A DNA stretch of 5,399 bases, taken from assembly GCA_002696885.1 (NCBI GenBank), contig NZSO01000079.1, positions 8,442 to 13,840 on the forward strand, in the 5' to 3' direction. Shown in pieces: positions 1-5,399 of this stretch. This DNA is from Verrucomicrobiales bacterium (GTDB lineage: Bacteria; Verrucomicrobiota; Verrucomicrobiia; Verrucomicrobiales; DEV007). The notes below the pieces were generated by a model. It worked only from the letters and a program-made list of their open reading frames with translations. It had not been told where the DNA came from and did no database searches. Numbering within the stretch: position 1 is the stretch's first letter; every line of letters begins with the position of its first letter. The position numbers and the translations under genes were made by a program.

Positions 1-29
1 GTTATATGAAAATTAACGGCTTAAGCAGC

Positions 30-1271
30 CTACGCGACTAAACCATGTTTGAGTTTAGTTGGAACGTTGGCAAAATCAGATACCGCCTGGAAAAGTTCTG
101 AAAAATCTTTGAAAACATCCCCGATGAGACAATCAGTGAGATCAGATCTCATACCAGGATGAGCTTTGATTAAATCACCGAAACTGAAGCTCTCATCATA
201 GAATGCATAAACTAGAGCACGCATTGATTCAATACCGTGGCAAAGTTCTCTTCCATAGCTTTCAAACTGACCTGCAGAAAAATTGCCGGTTTTTAAAGCA
301 TTTGATACAGCATCGGCAGCCATTTCTCCACTCTTGAGAGCGAGAAATACACCTGAAGAAAATACTGGATCCAAAAATGCAAATGCATCTCCTGCTAACA
401 ACAAACCATCACCAGCGCAGAATTCAGAACGGTAAGAGTACTCACCAGTCGACCAAAATTTACCAAATTGTTTACCACAAGATAGATGTTCTTTGATCCA
501 CAAATTGTTTTCTATTTCACGAGCAAATATTTCAGAAATATCATTACCTTCTCTGTAAAGGTAATCCTTCTCACCAACAATGCCAACGCTAACAATATCA
601 CCCTCTAGAGGAATGTACCAGAACCAACCTTTTCCTGGTAGATATGCAACAGTAGTTGAGCCAGCGTCTAAACCGGGATCTCTAAGTGCGCCTTTATAAT
701 ATGTCCAAAGTGCGATTTTATTAAGTTTTGGATCGCGTTTTTTCCATTTTCTTTTGTTTTGTGCAAAGGTATCTCTGCCAGACGCATCTACAACCATTGG
801 TGCGTGAAGTTGGTAGGAGTGACCACTGTTGTCTTTCACATTGACACCAGTGACCTGGCCATCTTTTTCAATCAATGATTGGGCTTTTGTTAACTCCTTC
901 AGCATTGCACCATTACTGATGGCTTTATCCATAATCATCTTATCGAATTCGGATCTCAAAACCTGCCAGGTTGTTGAGGATGGATGATCATAGTGTTGGA
1001 AAAAATAAAAGGGTTTTGATTGAGAACCATCTTCAGTGACAAATTGAACACTAAACTTTTTGGTGAATCCAATTTCATCCATTTTATCAGCCAGCCCTAA
1101 ACGTTCGAGTGTGAAGTAGCAAAATGGCATTAATGATTCGCCAACGTGATATCTTGGAAACTTATCTTTTTCAATGAGGGCTACGCTATGTCCTTTTTCT
1201 GCTAGTAGAGCAGCAGTTGTTGACCCTGCGGGCCCTGCCCCTACAACTATGGTATCAAATTCATCCTGCAT
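30..1271 (-). CDS. FAD-dependent oxidoreductase, halogenase-like / geranylgeranyl-reductase superfamily
   Basis: This 413-residue flavoprotein belongs to the p-hydroxybenzoate-hydroxylase-fold group that contains FADH2-dependent halogenases and geranylgeranyl reductases. Visible motifs are the N-terminal dinucleotide-binding GAGPAG (residues 11-16), PRYHVGESLMP (39-49), VDASGR (161-166), WFWYIP (216-221, fitting the WxWxIP motif of flavin halogenases) and the second FAD-binding motif GDAFAFLDPVFSSG (294-307). Two lysines, K71 and K72, lie about 25 residues after GESL, roughly where the catalytic lysine of flavin halogenases sits. The length is normal for the smaller members of the family. There is no signal peptide, so it is probably cytosolic. 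It is the last visible gene of the minus-strand operon, 53 nt after the chorismate-lyase-like gene. No Shine-Dalgarno sequence precedes the ATG, but the Rossmann motif begins 11 residues in, which supports this start. Many family members with WxWxIP are dehydrogenases or reductases, so the family call is firm and halogenation is only a possibility. Confidence 0.88.
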   Translation of the reverse strand: MQDEFDTIVVGAGPAGSTTAALLAEKGHSVALIEKDKFPRYHVGESLMPFCYFTLERLGLADKMDEIGFTKKFSVQFVTEDGSQSKPFYFFQHYDHPSSTTWQVLRSEFDKMIMDKAISNGAMLKELTKAQSLIEKDGQVTGVNVKDNSGHSYQLHAPMVVDASGRDTFAQNKRKWKKRDPKLNKIALWTYYKGALRDPGLDAGSTTVAYLPGKGWFWYIPLEGDIVSVGIVGEKDYLYREGNDISEIFAREIENNLWIKEHLSCGKQFGKFWSTGEYSYRSEFCAGDGLLLAGDAFAFLDPVFSSGVFLALKSGEMAADAVSNALKTGNFSAGQFESYGRELCHGIESMRALVYAFYDESFSFGDLIKAHPGMRSDLTDCLIGDVFKDFSELFQAVSDFANVPTKLKHGLVA

Positions 1272-1324
1272 AAAATTTAAACGACAAAATAATTACTTTG
1301 GTTTCGAATGTTTTATTCAATTTT

Positions 1325-1894
1325 TTAAGGTAAAACTTCCACGATGTCAGCAATTGTAAATCCTTCACTATCAGTGATTTCGTTGCACCTTCCGTACGAA
1401 ATTCCTCCAAGTGGTGCATCTAAAACCTCTGATATGTAATCATCAAACTTTATCTGAAAATATCCTCTAGGATTACTAATATAATTAACGTTATAAATTT
1501 CTAATAATTTACCCAATGGTTTAAACCCTTCTTTGATTTCCATTACCATTTCATCATTCAACTTAGCAATATCTATTCCGATAGCCCCAAATTCTACTGG
1601 TTTGTTGCTAGACAACGTTTTGAGAACAACCATTCTTAATAGGTAATCTTCATTAACTTCACTATGTAGTACCTCAATATATAAATCGCTATTGTGATGA
1701 TTTGATAAGGTGGAGGTCATGTCTTTATCGTGAGCCAATAAAGATCTTTCAGTTTCTGGAATAGCTGAATCAAGAGCAGGAGTTATGTCCGGCAAGCTTG
1801 AGTTCTTTTTAGAATAAAAAAATTCCAAAGGCATTAAAAATGATCTGAACTCATTTGTAAGTTGACTATGCATATCTAGCATTCTGATGTTCAT
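1325..1894 (-). CDS. Chorismate lyase-like protein (UbiC/DUF98 fold)
   Basis: Small protein of up to 189 residues whose motif order matches chorismate pyruvate-lyases, which convert chorismate to 4-hydroxybenzoate and pyruvate. Visible are LLAHDKDMTSTL (52-63), an arginine in LLRMVVL (R87) matching the UbiC 'REVML' arginine, PVEFG (99-103), PLGKLLE (126-132, compare PLGRYLF in UbiC), YGRCN (167-171, compare WGRRS) and the C-terminal VEVLP, with E186 at the place of the catalytic Glu of UbiC ('TELFLP'). The family is recognised from remembered motifs, not from a search. There is no signal peptide, so it is cytosolic. ATG codons at 1894, 1882 and 1873 are all possible starts; they overlap the upstream radical SAM gene by 29, 17 or 8 nt. 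None has a clear ribosome-binding site. The conserved part begins near residue 50, so the choice does not affect the call. In this operon it probably supplies a hydroxybenzoate precursor; ubiquinone synthesis is less likely because no other ubi gene is seen. Confidence 0.72.
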   Translation of the reverse strand: MNIRMLDMHSQLTNEFRSFLMPLEFFYSKKNSSLPDITPALDSAIPETERSLLAHDKDMTSTLSNHHNSDLYIEVLHSEVNEDYLLRMVVLKTLSSNKPVEFGAIGIDIAKLNDEMVMEIKEGFKPLGKLLEIYNVNYISNPRGYFQIKFDDYISEVLDAPLGGISYGRCNEITDSEGFTIADIVEVLP

Positions 1895-3185
1895 TCAAAA
1901 AGAACTCATGTAACAACCAGTCAACCTGCAATAGCCCATCTCTGGTCATTTCAATTGTGGTCTCATCAAATGTTAAAAAATTCCTGTCTCGAAGCTGATT
2001 GAGAGTAGATGAAAATTTACTTGAAAGGTCTACATCAAATTTATTTTTAAAATAAGACAGATCTACTTTTCCAAGTTTGAGCTGCAGAATGAACTCTCTA
2101 ATGATGGTCTCATCATCATTGATTGGGTAAGCCCTATAAATAGGAAATTCATTATCAGTCACTCGCTTAAGGTAAGTCCCAATATCGTGTTCATTTTGAA
2201 CATGAACACCACCAATATGACCAAATGATGCAACCCCTGTTCCTAGCATGTCTGCCCCACCCCATAAAGCATCTCTGTATACGAATTTAACCTTCTCGGG
2301 ATCTTTTACGACAGTGTACGCACTTGTTACGGTATATCCGGCCTCAACAAACATATCAAAGGCTTCACTGACCCACCTTCTCTTTGTCGGCCAATCTGCA
2401 ACAGGAGCAGTGAGTTTGCCTGACTCCTGCATTTCTTTGTAGATGGTTGTATTGTAAGGGATTTCCATCTGATAAATGGTTACACATTCAGGTTCCAAAG
2501 CGATTGCTTGTTTTACACAATCTTTCCAATTTTCCTCGGTCTCATCAATCATTCCTGCGATTAAGTCGATGTTGATTTGTGGAAACCCAATATTTCGTGC
2601 GTAGTCGTATGCACGTTTAATTTCCATACTCCGATGCGCTCGGCCGTTAATCTCAAGAATATGATCATCAAAGTTTTCAACTCCAAGGCTTAGCCTAGTA
2701 ACACCTAACTTCCTGATGGCATCTAATTTTTTTTCCGTTAAGGTTCCAGGTTCACATTCGAAGGCAACCTCTTCAGCTTCGTCCCAAGGAAATACAGCCT
2801 TCATGCGTTCAGTAAGATCGGTTAATTGGGATACTGATAAATATGAAGGTGTTCCACCACCAAAGTAGATAAATTTGGGTTTTCTACCTTTTAAATAAGG
2901 AGTCGATCCGTACTTCTCAATTTCTTTAATGCCCGAATCGATGTATGCCTTGATTTCAGATGCTTTTTTATCAGTGTAGACACGAAAATAACAAAAATGA
3001 CATCGTTTTCTACAAAACGGAATATGAAAATAAATTCCCAACGGTAAAGGATCGGAAGGACAGGATGAGTTCAATACATCGTGAACATGATTAACTAAAT
3101 CAGGCTTCCAAAATGAATATTGTGGATAATTTGATATGAAGTAGTTGCCTACACCTGTTTCTTCAGATGTCTTTGAATCAATCAT
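1866..3185 (-). CDS. HemN/HemW-like radical SAM enzyme, non-canonical
   Basis: This 439-residue radical SAM protein belongs to the coproporphyrinogen-III-oxidase-like family. The 4Fe-4S motif is C58-x3-C62-x2-C65 in HIPFCRKRCHFC, followed by the SAM-binding GGGTPS (109-114), an ECEPGTL strand (143-149), LSLGVENFDD (165-174) and NIDLIAGMIDET (205-216). The C-terminal part (about 355-430) looks like the HemN C-terminal winged-helix domain. It differs from both well-known members. HemN has CxxxCxxCxC, but residue 67 here is Phe. HemW has a heme-binding HNxxYW, but the matching region reads YRDALW (303-308). The usual GVQ is GVE (168-170). About 50 residues precede the Fe-S motif, as in HemN. It is therefore unlikely to be a true HemN or a heme chaperone. 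Related HemN-like enzymes (class C methyltransferases, cyclopropanases such as Jaw5) tailor natural products. It starts 23 nt after the propeller gene, and its end overlaps the chorismate-lyase-like gene, consistent with one transcript. Confidence 0.88.
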   Translation of the reverse strand: MIDSKTSEETGVGNYFISNYPQYSFWKPDLVNHVHDVLNSSCPSDPLPLGIYFHIPFCRKRCHFCYFRVYTDKKASEIKAYIDSGIKEIEKYGSTPYLKGRKPKFIYFGGGTPSYLSVSQLTDLTERMKAVFPWDEAEEVAFECEPGTLTEKKLDAIRKLGVTRLSLGVENFDDHILEINGRAHRSMEIKRAYDYARNIGFPQINIDLIAGMIDETEENWKDCVKQAIALEPECVTIYQMEIPYNTTIYKEMQESGKLTAPVADWPTKRRWVSEAFDMFVEAGYTVTSAYTVVKDPEKVKFVYRDALWGGADMLGTGVASFGHIGGVHVQNEHDIGTYLKRVTDNEFPIYRAYPINDDETIIREFILQLKLGKVDLSYFKNKFDVDLSSKFSSTLNQLRDRNFLTFDETTIEMTRDGLLQVDWLLHEFFLNEHQNARYA

Positions 3186-3208
3186 AGTTGGATAGGTGTA
3201 AATATCTT

Positions 3209-4354
3209 TTAACCTTTGGTCGAATCGTCAAAACAGTAAATTTTACCATCATCACAACCAATCACTAGCTTGCCGTTAACAATAGCTGGAGAAGAGCGTA
3301 TATTATCACCAAGCTCGAAGCTCCATTTCTCATCCCCTGATTCTATATCTACAGCATATAATGAGCCATCGCCTGAACCGACAAATACGTTGCTACCTGA
3401 TACGACTGGAGAACTTTCAATTCCACCTCCTGTTTTAAATTCCCATATACCTTGCCCTGATTTTCTATTTATTTTATACAATCTTTTATCTCTACCTGCA
3501 GCGATAACTGAATCCATGGTAACTGCTGGCGATGAAAAATATGGGAAGTCACGTTCTCCAAATTCCCATATTTGTTTCTTTGTTTTTAAATCGAATGCAG
3601 CAACTCTATTGCCGTGATGAGCTACATAGGCAACTGAATCCACTACTACTATGGAATTCGCAATATAATTTTCAGCGTCCATAGTTGTGTGAACTTTTCC
3701 GTCTTCGGTTTTAATGCCATAAATTTGCGCATCACAACCACCGAAATAAATTTTACCATCTGCTATTCCTGGGGCCCCATTGACATAATTTTGAGTTTCG
3801 TATTTCCATTTTAACTTTCCATCATCCAAGGAAACACAATGCATGTAATTATCATAACTACCAGCCAGCACATATAGTTTATTGTCCTTGTTGCTCTTGA
3901 ATAGATTTACTCCACCTAAAATCTCTCCATCAGTCTCGTATTTCCATTTAATTTTACCATCAGATTGATTCATGCAATACAGAAAACCATCACCTGAACC
4001 AAATATGACATAGTCTGAAACGGTACATGCTGTCCCTTCAATGATATCATCGGTGTTGTGTTCCCATAAAATTTTTCCGGTATTTAAATCCATGCAAACA
4101 AATCTACCCTCTTCGTTTCCTACAAATATTTTTTCCCCAGATATAACCGGTGTTGCGAAAACACTTCTCCCTATTTTTACATCCCAATTGAGTTTTAATG
4201 GTAACTTTAGATTGTTTTTAGCAATTCCTCTCATATCAGGAGATCCTCGGAAAAAGTTCCAATCTCCAGATGCAGAGTGAGTTATAAAAAAACATCCTAT
4301 AAATAAAACTAGAGGATATATTTTTTGTTTCAATTTACTCAGATATTTAAGCAT
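3209..4354 (-). CDS. Exported PQQ-like beta-propeller repeat protein
   Basis: This 381-residue protein has a signal peptide (lysine-rich residues 1-11, hydrophobic core about 12-25, likely cleavage after SAS at 27-29) followed by DWNFFRGSPDMRGI (31-44), a typical opening of exported propellers in Planctomycetes and Verrucomicrobia. Eight repeats of about 40 residues follow, starting near 64, 106, 146, 191, 231, 271, 311 and 351. Each carries parts of the pattern SPxV..G.VFVGSGDG.LYA.D..SG...W. Eight repeats agree with an eight-bladed BamB-like propeller. No PQQ-dependent dehydrogenase catalytic residues were recognised, so it is more likely a binding or scaffold protein than an enzyme. It should act in the periplasm or at the cell surface. 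A Cys in the signal region (C21, FIGC) is a poor lipobox. The start is fixed by an in-frame TGA at 4379-4381 with no other ATG between. It is the first gene of the minus-strand operon; its link to the downstream enzymes is unknown. Confidence 0.9.
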   Translation of the reverse strand: MLKYLSKLKQKIYPLVLFIGCFFITHSASGDWNFFRGSPDMRGIAKNNLKLPLKLNWDVKIGRSVFATPVISGEKIFVGNEEGRFVCMDLNTGKILWEHNTDDIIEGTACTVSDYVIFGSGDGFLYCMNQSDGKIKWKYETDGEILGGVNLFKSNKDNKLYVLAGSYDNYMHCVSLDDGKLKWKYETQNYVNGAPGIADGKIYFGGCDAQIYGIKTEDGKVHTTMDAENYIANSIVVVDSVAYVAHHGNRVAAFDLKTKKQIWEFGERDFPYFSSPAVTMDSVIAAGRDKRLYKINRKSGQGIWEFKTGGGIESSPVVSGSNVFVGSGDGSLYAVDIESGDEKWSFELGDNIRSSPAIVNGKLVIGCDDGKIYCFDDSTKG

Positions 4355-4356
4355 AT

Positions 4357-4371
4357 ATACAGATACTGTAT
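4357..4371. promoter_or_regulatory. Perfect inverted repeat, possible operator
   Basis: The sequence ATACAG-ATA-CTGTAT is a perfect 6-bp inverted repeat with a 3-bp centre. It begins 3 nt upstream of the propeller-gene ATG and overlaps the proposed -10 box by two bases, which is a usual place for a repressor site. It could equally be a chance palindrome in AT-rich DNA or a small hairpin in the leader. The regulator is unknown; the spacing does not match the E. coli LexA box (CTGT-N8-ACAG). Confidence 0.35.
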
Positions 4372-4396
4372 TATAGATTCATCGCAACCTTACCAA
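4370..4396 (-). promoter_or_regulatory. Predicted sigma70-type promoter of the minus-strand operon
   Basis: Read on the minus strand, a perfect TATAAT -10 box lies at 4375-4370, and TTGGTA (four of six matches to TTGACA) lies at 4396-4391 with a short 15-nt spacer. Transcription would start near 4363, giving a leader of only about 10 nt before the ATG at 4354. That fits the lack of a Shine-Dalgarno sequence there. The -10 box is convincing; the -35 is weak. Confidence 0.5.
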
Positions 4397-4402
4397 TATA
4401 AC
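4397..4402 (+). promoter_or_regulatory. Possible -10 element of the plus-strand genes
   Basis: TATAAC lies 8 nt before the ATG at 4411 and is the best -10-like hexamer in front of this gene. No good -35 was found at the usual distance. If it is real, the transcript would be leaderless or nearly so, like the opposite promoter. The hexamer abuts the proposed minus-strand -35 region, so the two promoters would share about 50 bp of DNA. Confidence 0.25.
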
Positions 4403-4410
4403 ATAATACA

Positions 4411-4932
4411 ATGGATGATTTCACTAGTAAAAGCCCAGAAAAGATACCATTCGAATTATATTCTGAGTATGAAGAAAGGCCATTCCATACATGCACAAGA
4501 TGTGGTGAAACATTGCTAGACTATTTAGAGGGCTATCATGTAGCGAAAATAATCAAAAACAGAGAAGCAGTTTTTGAATATGCTCTTTGTTTCACCTGTC
4601 ATTCGGGAATGGTTGCTGAATTCTCTTCCGAATCAAGACAGGCACTAGAGAACTTTTACCTCGAGAATATGAACCCTAGTTTAGGTTTGAACGGTTGTGG
4701 GTTATGTTCAATGGAAAGATTAAAATTTGAAGATAAGGAGTATTCAATTGGAGCGATGTGTCAGGGAAAAAACATGATTGATGGCTTTATTATTTGCTCT
4801 TCATGTATGGAAAAAACGAATTCATTAATTTCATCAAAAACTCAGGGTGTGTGGGAGGATTTTATTAACGAAAATTTCCCTGGTGTTCCTGCTAATGCAT
4901 TACCCTCACCAGGAAAGTTGGGAGTGCTCTAG
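4411..4932 (+). CDS. Hypothetical protein with duplicated CxxC zinc-binding module
   Basis: This 173-residue protein matches no family I recognise. It has four CxxC motifs: C28TRC31, C60FTC63, C96GLC99 and C129SSC132, plus a lone C117. The pairs are spaced almost identically (28 to 60 is 32 residues; 96 to 129 is 33), so the protein looks like two copies of a four-cysteine zinc site built from paired CxxC knuckles. The first half has HTCTRCGETLLDY, and the second NGCGLCSMERLKF in the same relative position. There is no signal peptide or membrane segment, and the surface is acidic, so it is probably cytosolic. The start is well fixed: an in-frame TAA at 4399-4401 lies just upstream, and the next in-frame Met is at residue 67. 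No ribosome-binding site is seen. It is transcribed divergently from the propeller operon and lies 13 nt before the next gene. Confidence 0.85.
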   Translation: MDDFTSKSPEKIPFELYSEYEERPFHTCTRCGETLLDYLEGYHVAKIIKNREAVFEYALCFTCHSGMVAEFSSESRQALENFYLENMNPSLGLNGCGLCSMERLKFEDKEYSIGAMCQGKNMIDGFIICSSCMEKTNSLISSKTQGVWEDFINENFPGVPANALPSPGKLGVL

Positions 4933-4945
4933 CGTTAATATAATT

Positions 4946-5248
4946 ATGGAAGATAAAGAACACAAAGCCATCTACAGAAGTTTTATTCTGAGAGTTATTT
5001 TCAGTGTAATTGTTTCTGCAGGATTTATTCTTCTTTCTTACCTTGATTATATTTTATTTGGCCTTGGGGTTACTTTTACAATTTCTTTTCCCTTTGTCTT
5101 TATTTTGAGTGGAAAGTTTTTTCCAGATTCCTGTGAATTTTATTCTCATGAGCACAGAAATTATTTACGGTCTAAAAAAGGTTTGATAGCAATAAAAGAT
5201 GATCATAAAAAGAAGGCACATTATTATGATGACTTTATGAGAGGTTGA
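4946..5248 (+). CDS. Small two-pass membrane protein, unknown function
   Basis: This 100-residue protein has two predicted membrane segments, about 12-31 (rich in Ile, Val, Phe) and about 34-57, joined by a very short turn (SYLDY). They form a helical hairpin with both ends probably in the cytoplasm. The C-terminal 40 residues are charged (RSKKGL, DDHKKKAHYYDD) with several His and Tyr, and a single Cys (C63) follows the second helix. I chose the ATG at 4946, 13 nt after the previous stop. A longer in-frame reading from 4847 would overlap the preceding gene by 86 nt and put a non-hydrophobic, Cys/His-containing stretch in front. No Shine-Dalgarno sequence lies at a suitable distance. It is not recognised as a known family. 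Its tight spacing suggests co-expression with the CxxC protein and the next gene. Confidence 0.75.
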   Translation: MEDKEHKAIYRSFILRVIFSVIVSAGFILLSYLDYILFGLGVTFTISFPFVFILSGKFFPDSCEFYSHEHRNYLRSKKGLIAIKDDHKKKAHYYDDFMRG

Positions 5249-5254
5249 TAAGTG

Positions 5255-5399
5255 ATGAAGAATGGATCTGAGGATATTTTAAACAGAGATAATGTATTTT
5301 GTTGCCTTCAACTGTTAAGAGATCATCTCTCTCAGTCACAGCAGAATCATATAAATGTTGATTCAGGATCCTTATTAAAACTTCAAGATTTAAATCAAA
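5255..5399 (+). CDS. Partial CDS, hypothetical protein (cut by window edge)
   Basis: An open frame starts 6 nt after the previous stop and runs to the window end, giving 48 visible residues (MKNGSEDILNRDNVFCCLQL and on). The part seen is hydrophilic, with no signal peptide or membrane segment, and contains a CC pair at residues 16-17. A GTG immediately before the ATG (5252-5254) is also possible. The stretch AGAGG at 5240-5244 is the only Shine-Dalgarno-like sequence in the window at a useful distance (7 nt from GTG, 10 nt from ATG). The short gap and intact frame suggest a real third gene of the plus-strand group, but the function cannot be judged from this fragment. Confidence 0.6.
   Translation, partial: MKNGSEDILNRDNVFCCLQLLRDHLSQSQQNHINVDSGSLLKLQDLNQ

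Noticed and set aside
1272..1324. Terminator or internal promoter between the chorismate-lyase-like and flavoprotein genes
   Set aside because: The 53-bp AT-rich gap has no GC-rich stem followed by a T-run and no convincing -10/-35 pair on the minus strand.
1866..3185. Naming the radical SAM gene hemN or hemW
   Set aside because: The distinguishing residues of both (CxC of HemN, HNxxYW of HemW) are missing, so a symbol would mislead.
3270..3617. 115-codon plus-strand open frame inside the propeller gene
   Set aside because: It is antisense to a clear repeat protein; its Ser/Pro-rich translation is the shadow of the repeated blades and it has no separate gene signals.
4286..4300. Lipoprotein signal at C21 of the propeller protein
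   Set aside because: The lipobox (FIGC) has Phe at -3 and is followed by more hydrophobic residues; a standard signal peptidase I site around 27-29 fits better.
4325..4519. Plus-strand frame of 64 codons spanning the divergent promoter
   Set aside because: It begins inside the propeller gene, crosses the promoter and overlaps the CxxC gene in another frame; its translation shows no domain.
4847..4945. Longer start for the two-pass membrane protein
   Set aside because: It would overlap the CxxC gene by 86 nt and add a stretch unlike a membrane-protein N-terminus; the ATG at 4946 fits the gene spacing better.

Overview
The window is AT-rich bacterial DNA with two divergent gene groups separated by a 56-bp intergenic region (4355-4410). 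The exported beta-propeller protein opens its mature part with a 'DW.FFRG....RGI' signature. That signature, the AT-rich composition and the near-absence of Shine-Dalgarno sequences suggest a member of the Planctomycetes-Verrucomicrobia-Lentisphaerae group, possibly a marine one. This is an inference from protein style, not a proven assignment. A TATAAT-type -10 box is present and no TAnnTTTG element was found in front of either divergent gene, which argues against Bacteroidetes.

Minus strand, in order of transcription (4354 down to 30): an exported eight-repeat PQQ-like beta-propeller protein; a HemN/HemW-like radical SAM enzyme that lacks the heme-chaperone motif; a small protein with the UbiC/chorismate-lyase fold signature and its conserved Arg and Glu; and a flavoprotein of the FAD-dependent halogenase/geranylgeranyl-reductase superfamily with GxGxxG, GESL, WxWxIP and GDA..DP motifs. 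The genes are separated by 23 nt, overlap by 8-29 nt, and are separated by 53 nt, so they probably form one operon. A good -10 box and a perfect inverted repeat precede the first gene.

Plus strand (4411 to the right edge): a cytosolic protein with two pairs of CxxC motifs, apparently a duplicated zinc-binding module; a 100-residue protein with two membrane segments; and the start of a third gene cut by the window edge. None has a recognised function. Their tight spacing (13 and 6 nt) suggests a second operon.

The most interesting reading is that the minus-strand group is part of a specialised-metabolite pathway. The chorismate-lyase-like enzyme would supply hydroxybenzoate, and the halogenase-like flavoprotein and radical SAM enzyme would tailor a product built on it. 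This resembles the logic of aryl-polyene/xanthomonadin-type pigments, but no ketosynthase or acyl carrier protein is visible here. The next genes, left of position 1, would decide this.
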